Shown here one piece after another: positions 36,275 to 44,521 of a stretch of DNA of 44,521 nucleotides. Source of the DNA: Alloalcanivorax mobilis. Its GTDB lineage: Bacteria; Pseudomonadota; Gammaproteobacteria; Pseudomonadales; Alcanivoracaceae. The notes under the pieces are model-generated. The model was given only the letters and a program-made list of their open reading frames with translations. It had not been told where the DNA came from and made no database searches. Every line of letters starts with the position of its first letter. Position 1 is the stretch's first letter. The stretch spans positions 1 to 44,521 of the forward strand of contig NZ_NMQZ01000043.1 in the NCBI RefSeq assembly GCF_002864685.1, read 5' to 3'. The translations under genes and the position numbers were made by a program.

Positions 36275-37371
36275 CGGGTCTCCTCGATCACGGCGCCGCC
36301 GAGGCAGATGTCGCCGTCATAGAACACTACCGACTGCCCCGGTGTCACCGCCCGTTGTGGTTGGTCAAAGTGTACCCGCACCCGGCCCCCGCCAGCTTCT
36401 TCCACGGTGCAGGCCTGATCGGCTTGCCGATAGCGGGTTTTGGCGGTGAGGCGCGCGGGCAGGGCGGGCGGCGCCATCGCCACCCAGTCGACCACGGCGC
36501 TGGTCAGCGCCTGGCTGAACAACAGGGGGTGGTCCTGGCCCTGCACGGCGATCAGTACATTGCGCTCAAGATCCTTGCCGGCCACGTACCAGGGCGCATC
36601 GCCGGCGTCGGCGCGGCCGCCGATGCCGAGCCCCTGGCGTTGCCCCAGGGTGTGATACATCAGACCCTGGTGGCGGCCAATGACCTTGCCGTGGTCGTCT
36701 TCGATGGCACCGGGCTGGGCCGGCAGGAAGGTTTCCAGGAAATCCTTGAAACGGCGCTCGCCGATAAAGCAGATGCCGGTGGAGTCTTTCTTCTTATGGT
36801 TATGGAAACCGCGTTCGGCGGCCAGTTGACGCACCTGGGGCTTTTCCATGTCGCCGAGGGGAAACAGGGTGCGGGCGAACTTGTCGCCGCCCACCGCGTG
36901 CAAAAAATAGGTCTGGTCTTTGTTGGTGTCCGCCGCGCGCAGCAGCCGGGCGCGGTCGCCGCCATGCCCGACGCGGGCGTAATGCCCGGTGGCGATGCCG
37001 TCGGCGCCCAGGGTCATGGCCTGGTCGAGAAACGCGCGGAACTTGATTTCCTTATTGCAGAGGATGTCCGGGTTGGGGGTGCGGCCGGCGCGGTATTCGG
37101 CGAGAAAGTGCTCGAACACCCGGTCCCAGTATTCGCCGGCGAAGTTGGCGGTGTGCAGCTCCATGCCCAGCACTCCGGCCACCTGGATGGCGTCCATCAG
37201 GTCCTCGCGGGCGGTGCAATACTCGGTGCCGTCGTCTTCGTTCCAGTTCTTCATGAACAGGCCTTCGACCTGGTAACCAGCGTCGATCAGGCGGGCAGCG
37301 GCCACCGACGAATCCACGCCGCCGGACATGCCAACGATCACTCGGGTCTGTGCAGGGGCTTTATCAAGCAT
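36271..37371 (-). CDS. mnmA: tRNA-specific 2-thiouridylase
   Basis: 366 residues. ATP-PPase motif [12 protein letters not shown] at residues ~14-25. The catalytic Cys lies in [12 protein letters not shown] and the second in [13 protein letters not shown]. Transfers sulfur to U34 of Glu, Gln and Lys tRNAs in cooperation with the Tus relay. Start is ATG followed by [10 protein letters not shown]. Second gene of the operon, 59 bases after nudJ; overlaps hflD by 4 bases. Confidence 0.98.
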   Translation of the reverse strand: MLDKAPAQTRVIVGMSGGVDSSVAAARLIDAGYQVEGLFMKNWNEDDGTEYCTAREDLMDAIQVAGVLGMELHTANFAGEYWDRVFEHFLAEYRAGRTPNPDILCNKEIKFRAFLDQAMTLGADGIATGHYARVGHGGDRARLLRAADTNKDQTYFLHAVGGDKFARTLFPLGDMEKPQVRQLAAERGFHNHKKKDSTGICFIGERRFKDFLETFLPAQPGAIEDDHGKVIGRHQGLMYHTLGQRQGLGIGGRADAGDAPWYVAGKDLERNVLIAVQGQDHPLLFSQALTSAVVDWVAMAPPALPARLTAKTRYRQADQACTVEEAGGGRVRVHFDQPQRAVTPGQSVVFYDGDICLGGAVIEETR

Positions 37372-37430
37372 TGGTCATCTCGGCCAGGGTCTCCACGGGC
37401 ACCATACAGGGTCGATCAATACGGCGGCGA

Positions 37431-37898
37431 TCAGCGTTGTTGCAGCGGCCACGGGTGCTGGTAGATCGCATCCAGAGGCAGCCGCCGGCCGCTCAGATAA
37501 TCCTCCACGCAGCGGCTCACCAGCGGGCCGCGGTGTTCGGCGTGGCGCGCGCGGATCTGCTCGGGGCTCAACCACAACGCCTCCAGAATACCGTGATCCA
37601 GCTTCTGGCGGGGATCGTGACCGAGCGGGCGGGCCACGAAACAGGTGCGGTAATAGACGCCGGCGCCCTTGTGCGGCTGAAAGATGTACCAGCCCAGCAG
37701 ATCGGTGATTTCCACCCGCCAGGCGGTCTCTTCCAGGGTCTCCCGGTAGGCCGCCTGCAGCAGATCCTCGCCGAATTCGGCGTGGCCGGCGGGCTGATTG
37801 AGCACCGCCTGGCCGGCCTGCATTTCACGCACGAACAGCAGCCGGCCCTCTTGTTCGACGATGGTGGCCACAGTAATGTGCGGTTCAAAGCTGTTCAT
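37431..37898 (-). CDS. nudJ: Nudix phosphohydrolase NudJ
   Basis: 155 residues. The Nudix box is GHAEFGEDLLQAAYRETLEETAWRV, matching G-x5-E-x7-RE-x2-EE except that the Gly after the final EE-x is Ala-Trp, as is usual in Pseudomonas NudJ. Hydrolyses thiamin pyrophosphate precursors and nucleoside tri/diphosphates to monophosphates. AGGAC precedes the start. First gene of the nudJ-mnmA-hflD-purB-roxA-GNAT run; divergent from moaC. Confidence 0.92.
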   Translation of the reverse strand: MNSFEPHITVATIVEQEGRLLFVREMQAGQAVLNQPAGHAEFGEDLLQAAYRETLEETAWRVEITDLLGWYIFQPHKGAGVYYRTCFVARPLGHDPRQKLDHGILEALWLSPEQIRARHAEHRGPLVSRCVEDYLSGRRLPLDAIYQHPWPLQQR

Positions 37899-37972
37899 GC
37901 GCTGTCCTGACGATTGGAGATGGCGGGCGAGGGCGCCAGATGGTAGCGCACCGGCGCCCGCCGGGACAGCCA

Positions 37973-37995
37973 CCCCCACGCCGACCGGTGTGGGG
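37973..37995 (+). other. Hairpin in the moaC leader
   Basis: ACCCC-CAC pairs imperfectly with GTGGGGT around a 10-base loop, just upstream of GAGGAG and the moaC GTG. It is not recognisable as the Moco riboswitch, which is normally much larger. Could modulate moaC translation. Confidence 0.35.
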
Positions 37996-38017
37996 TCTGC
38001 CGAGGAGATAACAAGCC

Positions 38018-38500
38018 GTGAGCGAATCGTTCAGCCATCTGGATGCCCGGGGCCGGGCGCGCATGGTCGATGTCACCGACAAAGCGGAGACCAGCCGCAG
38101 CGCCCACGCTCGTGGCCGCATCCGCATGGCGCCGCGCACGCTGGCGATGATTCTCGATCAGGCGCATCCCAAGGGCGATGTGCTGGCGGTGGCGCGCATC
38201 GCCGGCATTCAGGCGGCGAAAAAAACCTGGGAGCTGATTCCGCTTTGTCACCCGTTGATGCTCGGCGGCGTGGAGGTGCAACTGGAACCGGATGGCGACG
38301 ATGCCCTGCGCGTGGATGCGCATTGCCGCCTTAAAGGCAGCACCGGCGTGGAGATGGAAGCGCTGACGGCGGTCACGGTGGCGGCCTTGACGGTCTACGA
38401 CATGTGCAAGGCGGTGGACCGGGCCATGGTCATTGAGCAGGTTTGCCTGCTTGAGAAAAGTGGCGGGCGCAGTGGCGATTTTGTCCGGGAGCCGCAATGA
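38018..38500 (+). CDS. moaC: Cyclic pyranopterin monophosphate synthase accessory protein MoaC
   Basis: 160 residues. Converts 3',8-cyclo-GTP to cyclic pyranopterin monophosphate in molybdenum-cofactor synthesis. Family segments visible: [43 protein letters not shown] (active-site region), and [25 protein letters not shown]. Start is GTG with GAGGAG upstream. MoaA is not in this window. Overlaps moaD by 4 bases. Confidence 0.96.
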   Translation: MSESFSHLDARGRARMVDVTDKAETSRSAHARGRIRMAPRTLAMILDQAHPKGDVLAVARIAGIQAAKKTWELIPLCHPLMLGGVEVQLEPDGDDALRVDAHCRLKGSTGVEMEALTAVTVAALTVYDMCKAVDRAMVIEQVCLLEKSGGRSGDFVREPQ

Positions 38501-38775
38501 GCGCCGCGCCGGCCGCCACCGTCGAGGTCCGGTTTTTTGCTGCCCTGCGCGAGCGCGCCGGCGTTGACCGGCTGACGGTGACGCCGCCGGCTCCGGCGCT
38601 GGTGTCGGTGGCGGCGCTGTGTGACTGGCTGGCCGGGCAGACCCCGCAACTGGGCCGCGCCCTGGGCGACACGCCACGGCGCATGGTGGCGATCAACGAG
38701 GTGCTGGCGACGATGGACAGCGCGCTCCGGGACGGCGACGTGGTGGCGTTGTTTCCGCCGGTGACCGGCGGGTGA
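38497..38775 (+). CDS. moaD: Molybdopterin synthase small (sulfur-carrier) subunit
   Basis: 92 residues, ubiquitin-like fold ending in VTGG, the thiocarboxylate-bearing diglycine. The N-terminal [14 protein letters not shown] and the late [13 protein letters not shown] match the family. Delivers sulfur to cyclic pyranopterin with MoaE. Start ATG overlaps the moaC stop; its stop overlaps the moaE GTG. Confidence 0.95.
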   Translation: MSAAPAATVEVRFFAALRERAGVDRLTVTPPAPALVSVAALCDWLAGQTPQLGRALGDTPRRMVAINEVLATMDSALRDGDVVALFPPVTGG

Positions 38776-39218
38776 GCGCGATCCGCGTGGCCATCGAAAC
38801 GTGCCCCCTGGCCCCGGCACGGGCGCTCGGCGACGACGGCGCCAGCGGGGCGCGGGTGGTGTTTTCCGGGCAGGTGCGCGATGAGCAGGGCAAGGTGCAG
38901 GCGTTGTTCCTGGAGCACTACCCGGGCATGACCGAAGCGGCCATGGAAAACATCGCCCGGGCGGCGCAACAGCGCTGGCCTGTGAATCTGATAGAAATTA
39001 TTCATCGGGTTGGCGAACTGGCGGTGGGCGACGAGATTGTGCGGGTGACGGTGTGCGCCGCCCACCGGCAGGCGGCGTTTGAAGCCTGCGCCTTCCTGAT
39101 GGACGTGCTGAAAAGCGAAGTGCCATTGTGGAAAAAGGTGCTCAGCGGCGGCGTTTGGCACTGGGTGGAGGCCCGCGACGACGACGCCCGCGCGGCTGCG
39201 CGCTGGAGGGCGCCTTAG
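38772..39218 (+). CDS. moaE: Molybdopterin synthase catalytic subunit
   Basis: 148 residues. FSGQVRDEQG, LFLEHYPGM and HRVGELAVGDEIVRVTVCAAHRQAAFEACAFLMDVLKSEVPLWKKV are the MoaE segments, with active-site Lys residues in the last. Makes molybdopterin from cyclic pyranopterin monophosphate and MoaD-thiocarboxylate. GTG start inside moaD. Its 3' end overlaps the convergent rluE by 77 bases, where an unusually Arg/Ala/Asp-rich tail is encoded. Confidence 0.95.
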   Translation: MSAIRVAIETCPLAPARALGDDGASGARVVFSGQVRDEQGKVQALFLEHYPGMTEAAMENIARAAQQRWPVNLIEIIHRVGELAVGDEIVRVTVCAAHRQAAFEACAFLMDVLKSEVPLWKKVLSGGVWHWVEARDDDARAAARWRAP

Positions 39219-39762
39219 GGGCGTGCACGGTGATCGCGCGCCACTGGCCCGGCGCCAGGCCGTCCAGGTTCCAGTCGCCGATTGAGCGGCGCACCAGGCG
39301 CAGGGTGGGATGGCCAATGGCCGCGGTCATGCGCCGCACCTGGCGGTTGCGACCTTCGTCTATGGTGAGTTCCAGCCAGCGGTCGGCTACCGTGAGCCGC
39401 GTGCGTACCGGCGGTTGGCGCGGCCAGAGATCAGGCGCGTCGACCCGCCTGACGCGCGCCGGCCGGCAGCGCCCGTCCTTGAGTGTTATCCCCTGGCGCA
39501 GGGCATCCAGCCGCTGCTCATCCGGTTCGCCTTCGACCTGCACCAGATAGGTTTTCGGCAGATGAAAGCGGGGGCTGGCAATGCGCGCCTGCAGGGCGCC
39601 GTCGTCGGTAAGCAGCAGCAAACCCTCGGAATCCCAGTCCAGCCGTCCGGCCGGATAGACCCCGGGCGTGTCGATGTAATCCTTGAGCGTGCGCCGGCCC
39701 CGGTCGTCGGTGAACTGGGAGAGCACTTGAAAGGGTTTGTTAAACAAAATCAGCCGGGACAT
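39142..39762 (-). CDS. rluE: 23S rRNA pseudouridine synthase RluE-like
   Basis: 206 residues. RsuA-family catalytic loop GRLDWDSEGLLLLT with the Asp nucleophile, and the C-terminal NRQVRRMTAAIGHPTLRLVR motif. The LFNKPFQVLSQF N-terminus and short length without an S4 domain fit RluE, which modifies 23S U2457. Convergent with moaE and overlapping it, so the basic tail (RGRRRRGPPPSAKRRR) is encoded opposite moaE. Divergent from icd, as in E. coli. Confidence 0.92.
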   Translation of the reverse strand: MSRLILFNKPFQVLSQFTDDRGRRTLKDYIDTPGVYPAGRLDWDSEGLLLLTDDGALQARIASPRFHLPKTYLVQVEGEPDEQRLDALRQGITLKDGRCRPARVRRVDAPDLWPRQPPVRTRLTVADRWLELTIDEGRNRQVRRMTAAIGHPTLRLVRRSIGDWNLDGLAPGQWRAITVHAPKAPSSAQPRGRRRRGPPPSAKRRR

Positions 39763-39815
39763 GGTGTTTTTCGCCTTAGAGCGGGTATCAAGGCCAAGCA
39801 AGGGTAACGCCTGAG

Positions 39816-39824
39816 TGCTATACT
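39816..39824 (+). promoter_or_regulatory. Extended -10 promoter of icd
   Basis: TGC-TATACT, a strong extended -10, about 48 bases upstream of the icd start. No convincing -35 at 16-18 bases, which extended -10 promoters tolerate. Confidence 0.5.
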
Positions 39825-39871
39825 CGCCCGGCAACCGAATTCTACGGTTTTTCTCAGAGGGAGTAGTGTAG

Positions 39872-41134
39872 ATGGGATACCAAAAGATCACGGTTCCGGC
39901 AGACGGTGACAAAATCACCGTTAATGCGGACCTATCCCTGAATGTCCCCAACCACCCGATTATTCCGTACATCGAAGGGGACGGCATCGGCGTCGATATC
40001 TCGCCGGTGATGATCAAAGTAGTGAACGCGGCCATCGAAAAGGCCTACGGTACCAAACGTGGCATCACCTGGATGGAAATCTATGCCGGTGAAAAAGCCA
40101 CCAAAGTCTACGGGCCCGATGTCTGGCTGCCCGACGAGACCCTGGAAGCCATGCGGGAATTCACCGTCGGCATCAAGGGCCCGCTGACCACCCCGGTGGG
40201 TGGCGGCATCCGTTCATTGAACGTGGCCCTGCGTCAGGAACTCGACCTGTATACCTGCATGCGCCCGGTGCGCTGGTTCGAAGGCGTGCCGAGCCCTGTT
40301 CGTCATCCGGAACTCACCGACATGGTGATCTTCCGCGAGAACTCCGAAGACATCTACGCCGGCATCGAGTGGCCCGCCGACGGCCCCGAAGCCACCAAGC
40401 TGATCCGCTTTCTGCGTGAGGAAATGGGCGTCACCCAGATCCGTTTCCCGGAAGGTTGTGGCATTGGCATCAAGCCGGTCTCCCGCGAGGGGACCCAGCG
40501 TCTGGTCCGCAAGGCGATCCAGTACGCCATCGATAACGACAAGGATTCCGTCACCCTGGTGCACAAAGGCAACATCATGAAGTACACCGAGGGGGCCTTT
40601 AAGGATTGGGGCTACCAGATGGCCCGCGACCGCTTCAACGCCGAGTTGCTGGACGGCGGCCCGTGGATGGTGATGAAGAACCCGCGCACCGGCAAGGACA
40701 TCATCATCAAGGATGTGATCGCCGACGCCTTCCTGCAGCAGATTCTGATGCGTCCGGAAGAGTACAGCGTGATCGCCACCCTGAACCTGAACGGCGACTA
40801 CATTTCCGACGCCCTGGCGGCGGAAGTGGGTGGCATCGGCATCGCGCCGGGCGCCAACATCGGCGGCTCCGTGGCCCTGTTCGAGGCCACCCATGGCACC
40901 GCGCCGAAATACGCCGGCCAGGATAAGGTCAATCCGGGTTCACTGATTCTCTCCGCGGAGATGATGCTGCGCCATATGGATTGGGAAGACGCGGCGGATC
41001 TGGTGATCCGGGGCGTGGAAGGCGCCATCGCGGCGAAGACGGTGACGTACGATTTCGAACGTCTGATGCCCGACGCGACGCTGCTTAAGTGCTCTCAGTT
41101 TGGTGACGCCGTCATCGAACACATGGGGCTCTGA
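39872..41134 (+). CDS. icd: Isocitrate dehydrogenase, NADP-dependent
   Basis: 420 residues, the homodimeric type-I IDH. Oxidative decarboxylation of isocitrate to 2-oxoglutarate. [11 protein letters not shown] at the N-terminus; substrate-site [18 protein letters not shown] includes the regulated Ser equivalent to E. coli Ser113; active-site [20 protein letters not shown] and [19 protein letters not shown] further on. GAGGGAG precedes the start. First gene of the icd-cspD-clpS-clpA neighbourhood. Confidence 0.98.
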   Translation: MGYQKITVPADGDKITVNADLSLNVPNHPIIPYIEGDGIGVDISPVMIKVVNAAIEKAYGTKRGITWMEIYAGEKATKVYGPDVWLPDETLEAMREFTVGIKGPLTTPVGGGIRSLNVALRQELDLYTCMRPVRWFEGVPSPVRHPELTDMVIFRENSEDIYAGIEWPADGPEATKLIRFLREEMGVTQIRFPEGCGIGIKPVSREGTQRLVRKAIQYAIDNDKDSVTLVHKGNIMKYTEGAFKDWGYQMARDRFNAELLDGGPWMVMKNPRTGKDIIIKDVIADAFLQQILMRPEEYSVIATLNLNGDYISDALAAEVGGIGIAPGANIGGSVALFEATHGTAPKYAGQDKVNPGSLILSAEMMLRHMDWEDAADLVIRGVEGAIAAKTVTYDFERLMPDATLLKCSQFGDAVIEHMGL

Positions 41135-41164
41135 CCCGACCGGCGTTACCTGGGTTCGGAATGC

Positions 41165-41187
41165 GCGCCCTCTGTTTCAGAGGGCGC
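41165..41187. terminator. Hairpin between icd and cspD
   Basis: Perfect 10-bp stem GCGCCCTCTG/CAGAGGGCGC with a TTT loop. It lies 31 bases after the icd stop and overlaps the cspD stop codon on the other strand. No T-run on either side, so its strength is uncertain. Confidence 0.55.
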
Positions 41188-41452
41188 TGCTTTCCCGTTC
41201 CCGCTCACGTCGCCGCTGCGGCCTTTGCCGCCGGGCGCCGGCGGGGCTGTCGCCAGGCTTGAGATTGACCGCGTGATAGCCTTTGCTGGCTTCCAGGCAT
41301 TCGTATTCCACGTTCTGCCCCGCATACAGGGTCTTGTAGCCGTCCCCCTGAATGTAGGAGTAATGCACGAACAGATCGTCGCCGCCTTCATCGGGGCGCA
41401 CGAAGCCATACCCCTTGGCGTTGTTAAACCACTTTACCGTTCCCGTCGCCAT
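41177..41452 (-). CDS. cspD: Cold-shock domain protein CspD-like
   Basis: 91 residues: an N-terminal cold-shock domain with RNP1 KGYGFVRP and RNP2 DLFVHYSYI, then a ~25-residue basic tail (ARRQRPQRRRERERE). Binds single-stranded DNA/RNA; CspD of E. coli inhibits replication in stationary phase. Location divergent from clpS matches the CspD locus of gammaproteobacteria. GAAGGAC precedes the start. The stop overlaps the shared hairpin. Confidence 0.92.
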   Translation of the reverse strand: MATGTVKWFNNAKGYGFVRPDEGGDDLFVHYSYIQGDGYKTLYAGQNVEYECLEASKGYHAVNLKPGDSPAGARRQRPQRRRERERESSAL

Positions 41453-41780
41453 AGTCCTTCCCTCTTGGGCGCTGGCTATGATTGTTGTTGTGTTCCCGCT
41501 ACCTTGGCCCCAGCTTTGATCCCCGGCCGGGGTTACAATAGATCGCTTTTTGAGCAACTGTTCCTGATGGCCGGCGGGGTGTCAAGTCGCATGGACTCGC
41601 GTCATGAATCGCGACAGGATTTAATCGGCTGTCGGTTTGCCGCAAGCCGGACGGCGGGATTGAAAAACAGCGTTATGTCCCTCATTTGTTCATTGCTCGC
41701 TGACGCCCGCGGGTATACAACCGTTAGAGAAGGTTATGAATAGGCAGCACCACCTGACGCTCCCTTTGATGGAGACACGG
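41453..41780. other. cspD-clpS divergent intergenic region
   Basis: 328 bases. Contains the perfect 12-base palindrome CCCCGGCCGGGG at 41521-41532 next to the TACAAT-like -10 (41535-41540), and a second -10 TATACA at 41714-41719. No gene seen; the in-frame extension of clpS to 41736 overlaps its right end. Confidence 0.55.
41693..41719 (+). promoter_or_regulatory. Candidate clpS-clpA promoter
   Basis: TTGCTC (41693-41698), a short 15-base spacer, then TATACA (41714-41719), about 60 bases upstream of the chosen clpS start. The spacer is shorter than optimal. Confidence 0.35.
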
Positions 41781-42119
41781 ATGGCAAGCCGATCGGGGCC
41801 GGACAAGCCGGAATCCCCCGATCGTCAGGGTGAGGTGACCGTCGAGGAAGCAAAGCCTCGACTTAAGCGCCCACCGATGTTCAAAGTGTTGATGATGAAC
41901 GACGACTACACCCCGATGGATTTTGTCGTCGAGGTCCTTGAGACCTTTTTCAGTATGAATCGGGAGCAGGCCACGCGGGTCATGCTCACGGTGCATACCC
42001 GGGGCAAGGCGGTGTGTGGGGTGTATCCCCAGGACATCGCCGAGACCAAGGCCACGCAAGTGGTCGATTACGCCCGCGAGCATCAGCATCCGCTGATGTG
42101 CCAGGTGGAAAAAGCCTGA
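41781..42119 (+). CDS. clpS: ATP-dependent Clp protease adaptor protein ClpS
   Basis: 112 residues from 41781. The N-end rule adaptor delivers substrates with bulky hydrophobic N-termini to ClpAP. Core [22 protein letters not shown] with the NDD N-end pocket, then [31 protein letters not shown]. ATGs at 41736 and 41769 are in frame. 41781 is chosen because GGAG lies 6 bases upstream and the length fits the family (about 106); the 41736 ATG has an SD only 2 bases away. clpA starts 24 bases downstream. Confidence 0.95.
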   Translation: MASRSGPDKPESPDRQGEVTVEEAKPRLKRPPMFKVLMMNDDYTPMDFVVEVLETFFSMNREQATRVMLTVHTRGKAVCGVYPQDIAETKATQVVDYAREHQHPLMCQVEKA

Positions 42120-42143
42120 CGGGCAACAGCAGTGAGGTAGCCT

Positions 42144-44414
<2,271 letters not shown>

Positions 44415-44435
44415 GCGGGTTGTTGCAACCGCTAT

Positions 44436-44467
44436 TAAAGAAGCCCGGCGCAAGCCGGGCTTTTTTT
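44436..44467 (+). terminator. Rho-independent terminator of clpA
   Basis: 8-bp stem AGCCCGGC/GCCGGGCT with a GCAA tetraloop and a T7 run, 27 bases after the clpA stop. Confidence 0.95.
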
Positions 44468-44521
44468 GGTTGATTGCGGAATAGCGGGAATTGACTCAAT
44501 GCCGATCCATTTCCCATCGCC

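Noticed and set aside
37921-38017. Moco riboswitch upstream of moaC
   Set aside because: Leader is under 120 bases with only a small hairpin and lacks the extended multi-stem form of the known riboswitch.

Overview
The window is a GC-rich, densely coding chromosomal segment of a gammaproteobacterium. The organism is probably an Alcanivorax-like or Pseudomonas-like marine or hydrocarbon-associated aerobe. This is inferred from the family mix (malate synthase G, type-2 malate dehydrogenase, two acyl-CoA dehydrogenases, GMC oxidoreductase, phasin), from conserved gene order (nudJ-mnmA-hflD-purB, icd-cspD-clpS-clpA) and from REP-type intergenic repeats. No tRNA, rRNA, CRISPR array, prophage or intact insertion sequence was seen. 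Nothing is truncated at either edge; the last gene, clpA, is complete and has its terminator.

Layout. 0-6 kb: mdh (minus), an FAD-dependent geranylgeranyl-reductase-type enzyme, an AraC-family regulator, a small phasin-like protein and a type-B carboxylesterase. 6-10 kb: bolA-trhO, then the molybdate ABC transporter modABC. 9.9-14.1 kb: a LysR regulator divergent from a carbon-nitrogen hydrolase / MHS-type transporter / carbon-nitrogen hydrolase run, which looks like an uncharacterised amide or nitrile utilisation cluster. 14.1-18.7 kb: a ribbon-helix-helix protein, a GMC oxidoreductase with a CxxCxxCxxxC cluster plus a small partner, a UPF0149 protein and a membrane diguanylate cyclase. 19-24 kb: two acyl-CoA dehydrogenases separated by an inverted heptamer array, a haloacid dehalogenase-like protein, a short-chain dehydrogenase and ttcA. 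24.4-31.4 kb: malate synthase G, then three exported proteins on the minus strand (a 726-residue lipoprotein, a MORN/YwqK-repeat protein and a secretin-N-like protein) of unknown role. 31.5-39.8 kb: a 174-bp MITE abutting a TrmB-like methyltransferase, the minus-strand operon nudJ-mnmA-hflD-purB-roxA-GNAT, and moaCDE, which sits between nudJ and rluE. 39.8-44.5 kb: icd, cspD, clpS and clpA.

How the genes connect. mdh, icd and glcB cover TCA and glyoxylate carbon flow. modABC brings in molybdate, and moaCDE makes molybdopterin from its precursor, so two molybdenum-cofactor modules lie in one window. trhO, ttcA, mnmA, rluE, the TrmB-like protein and roxA all modify the translation apparatus. 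cspD and clpS-clpA form the conserved stress and proteolysis block.

The most unusual features are three loci with period-7 tandem arrays in inverted arrangement, the exported lipoprotein/MORN/secretin-like run, the MITE with TA target duplications, the hairpin touching the Shine-Dalgarno of the MHS transporter, and an acyl-CoA dehydrogenase in which the usual C-terminal catalytic Glu position is His.
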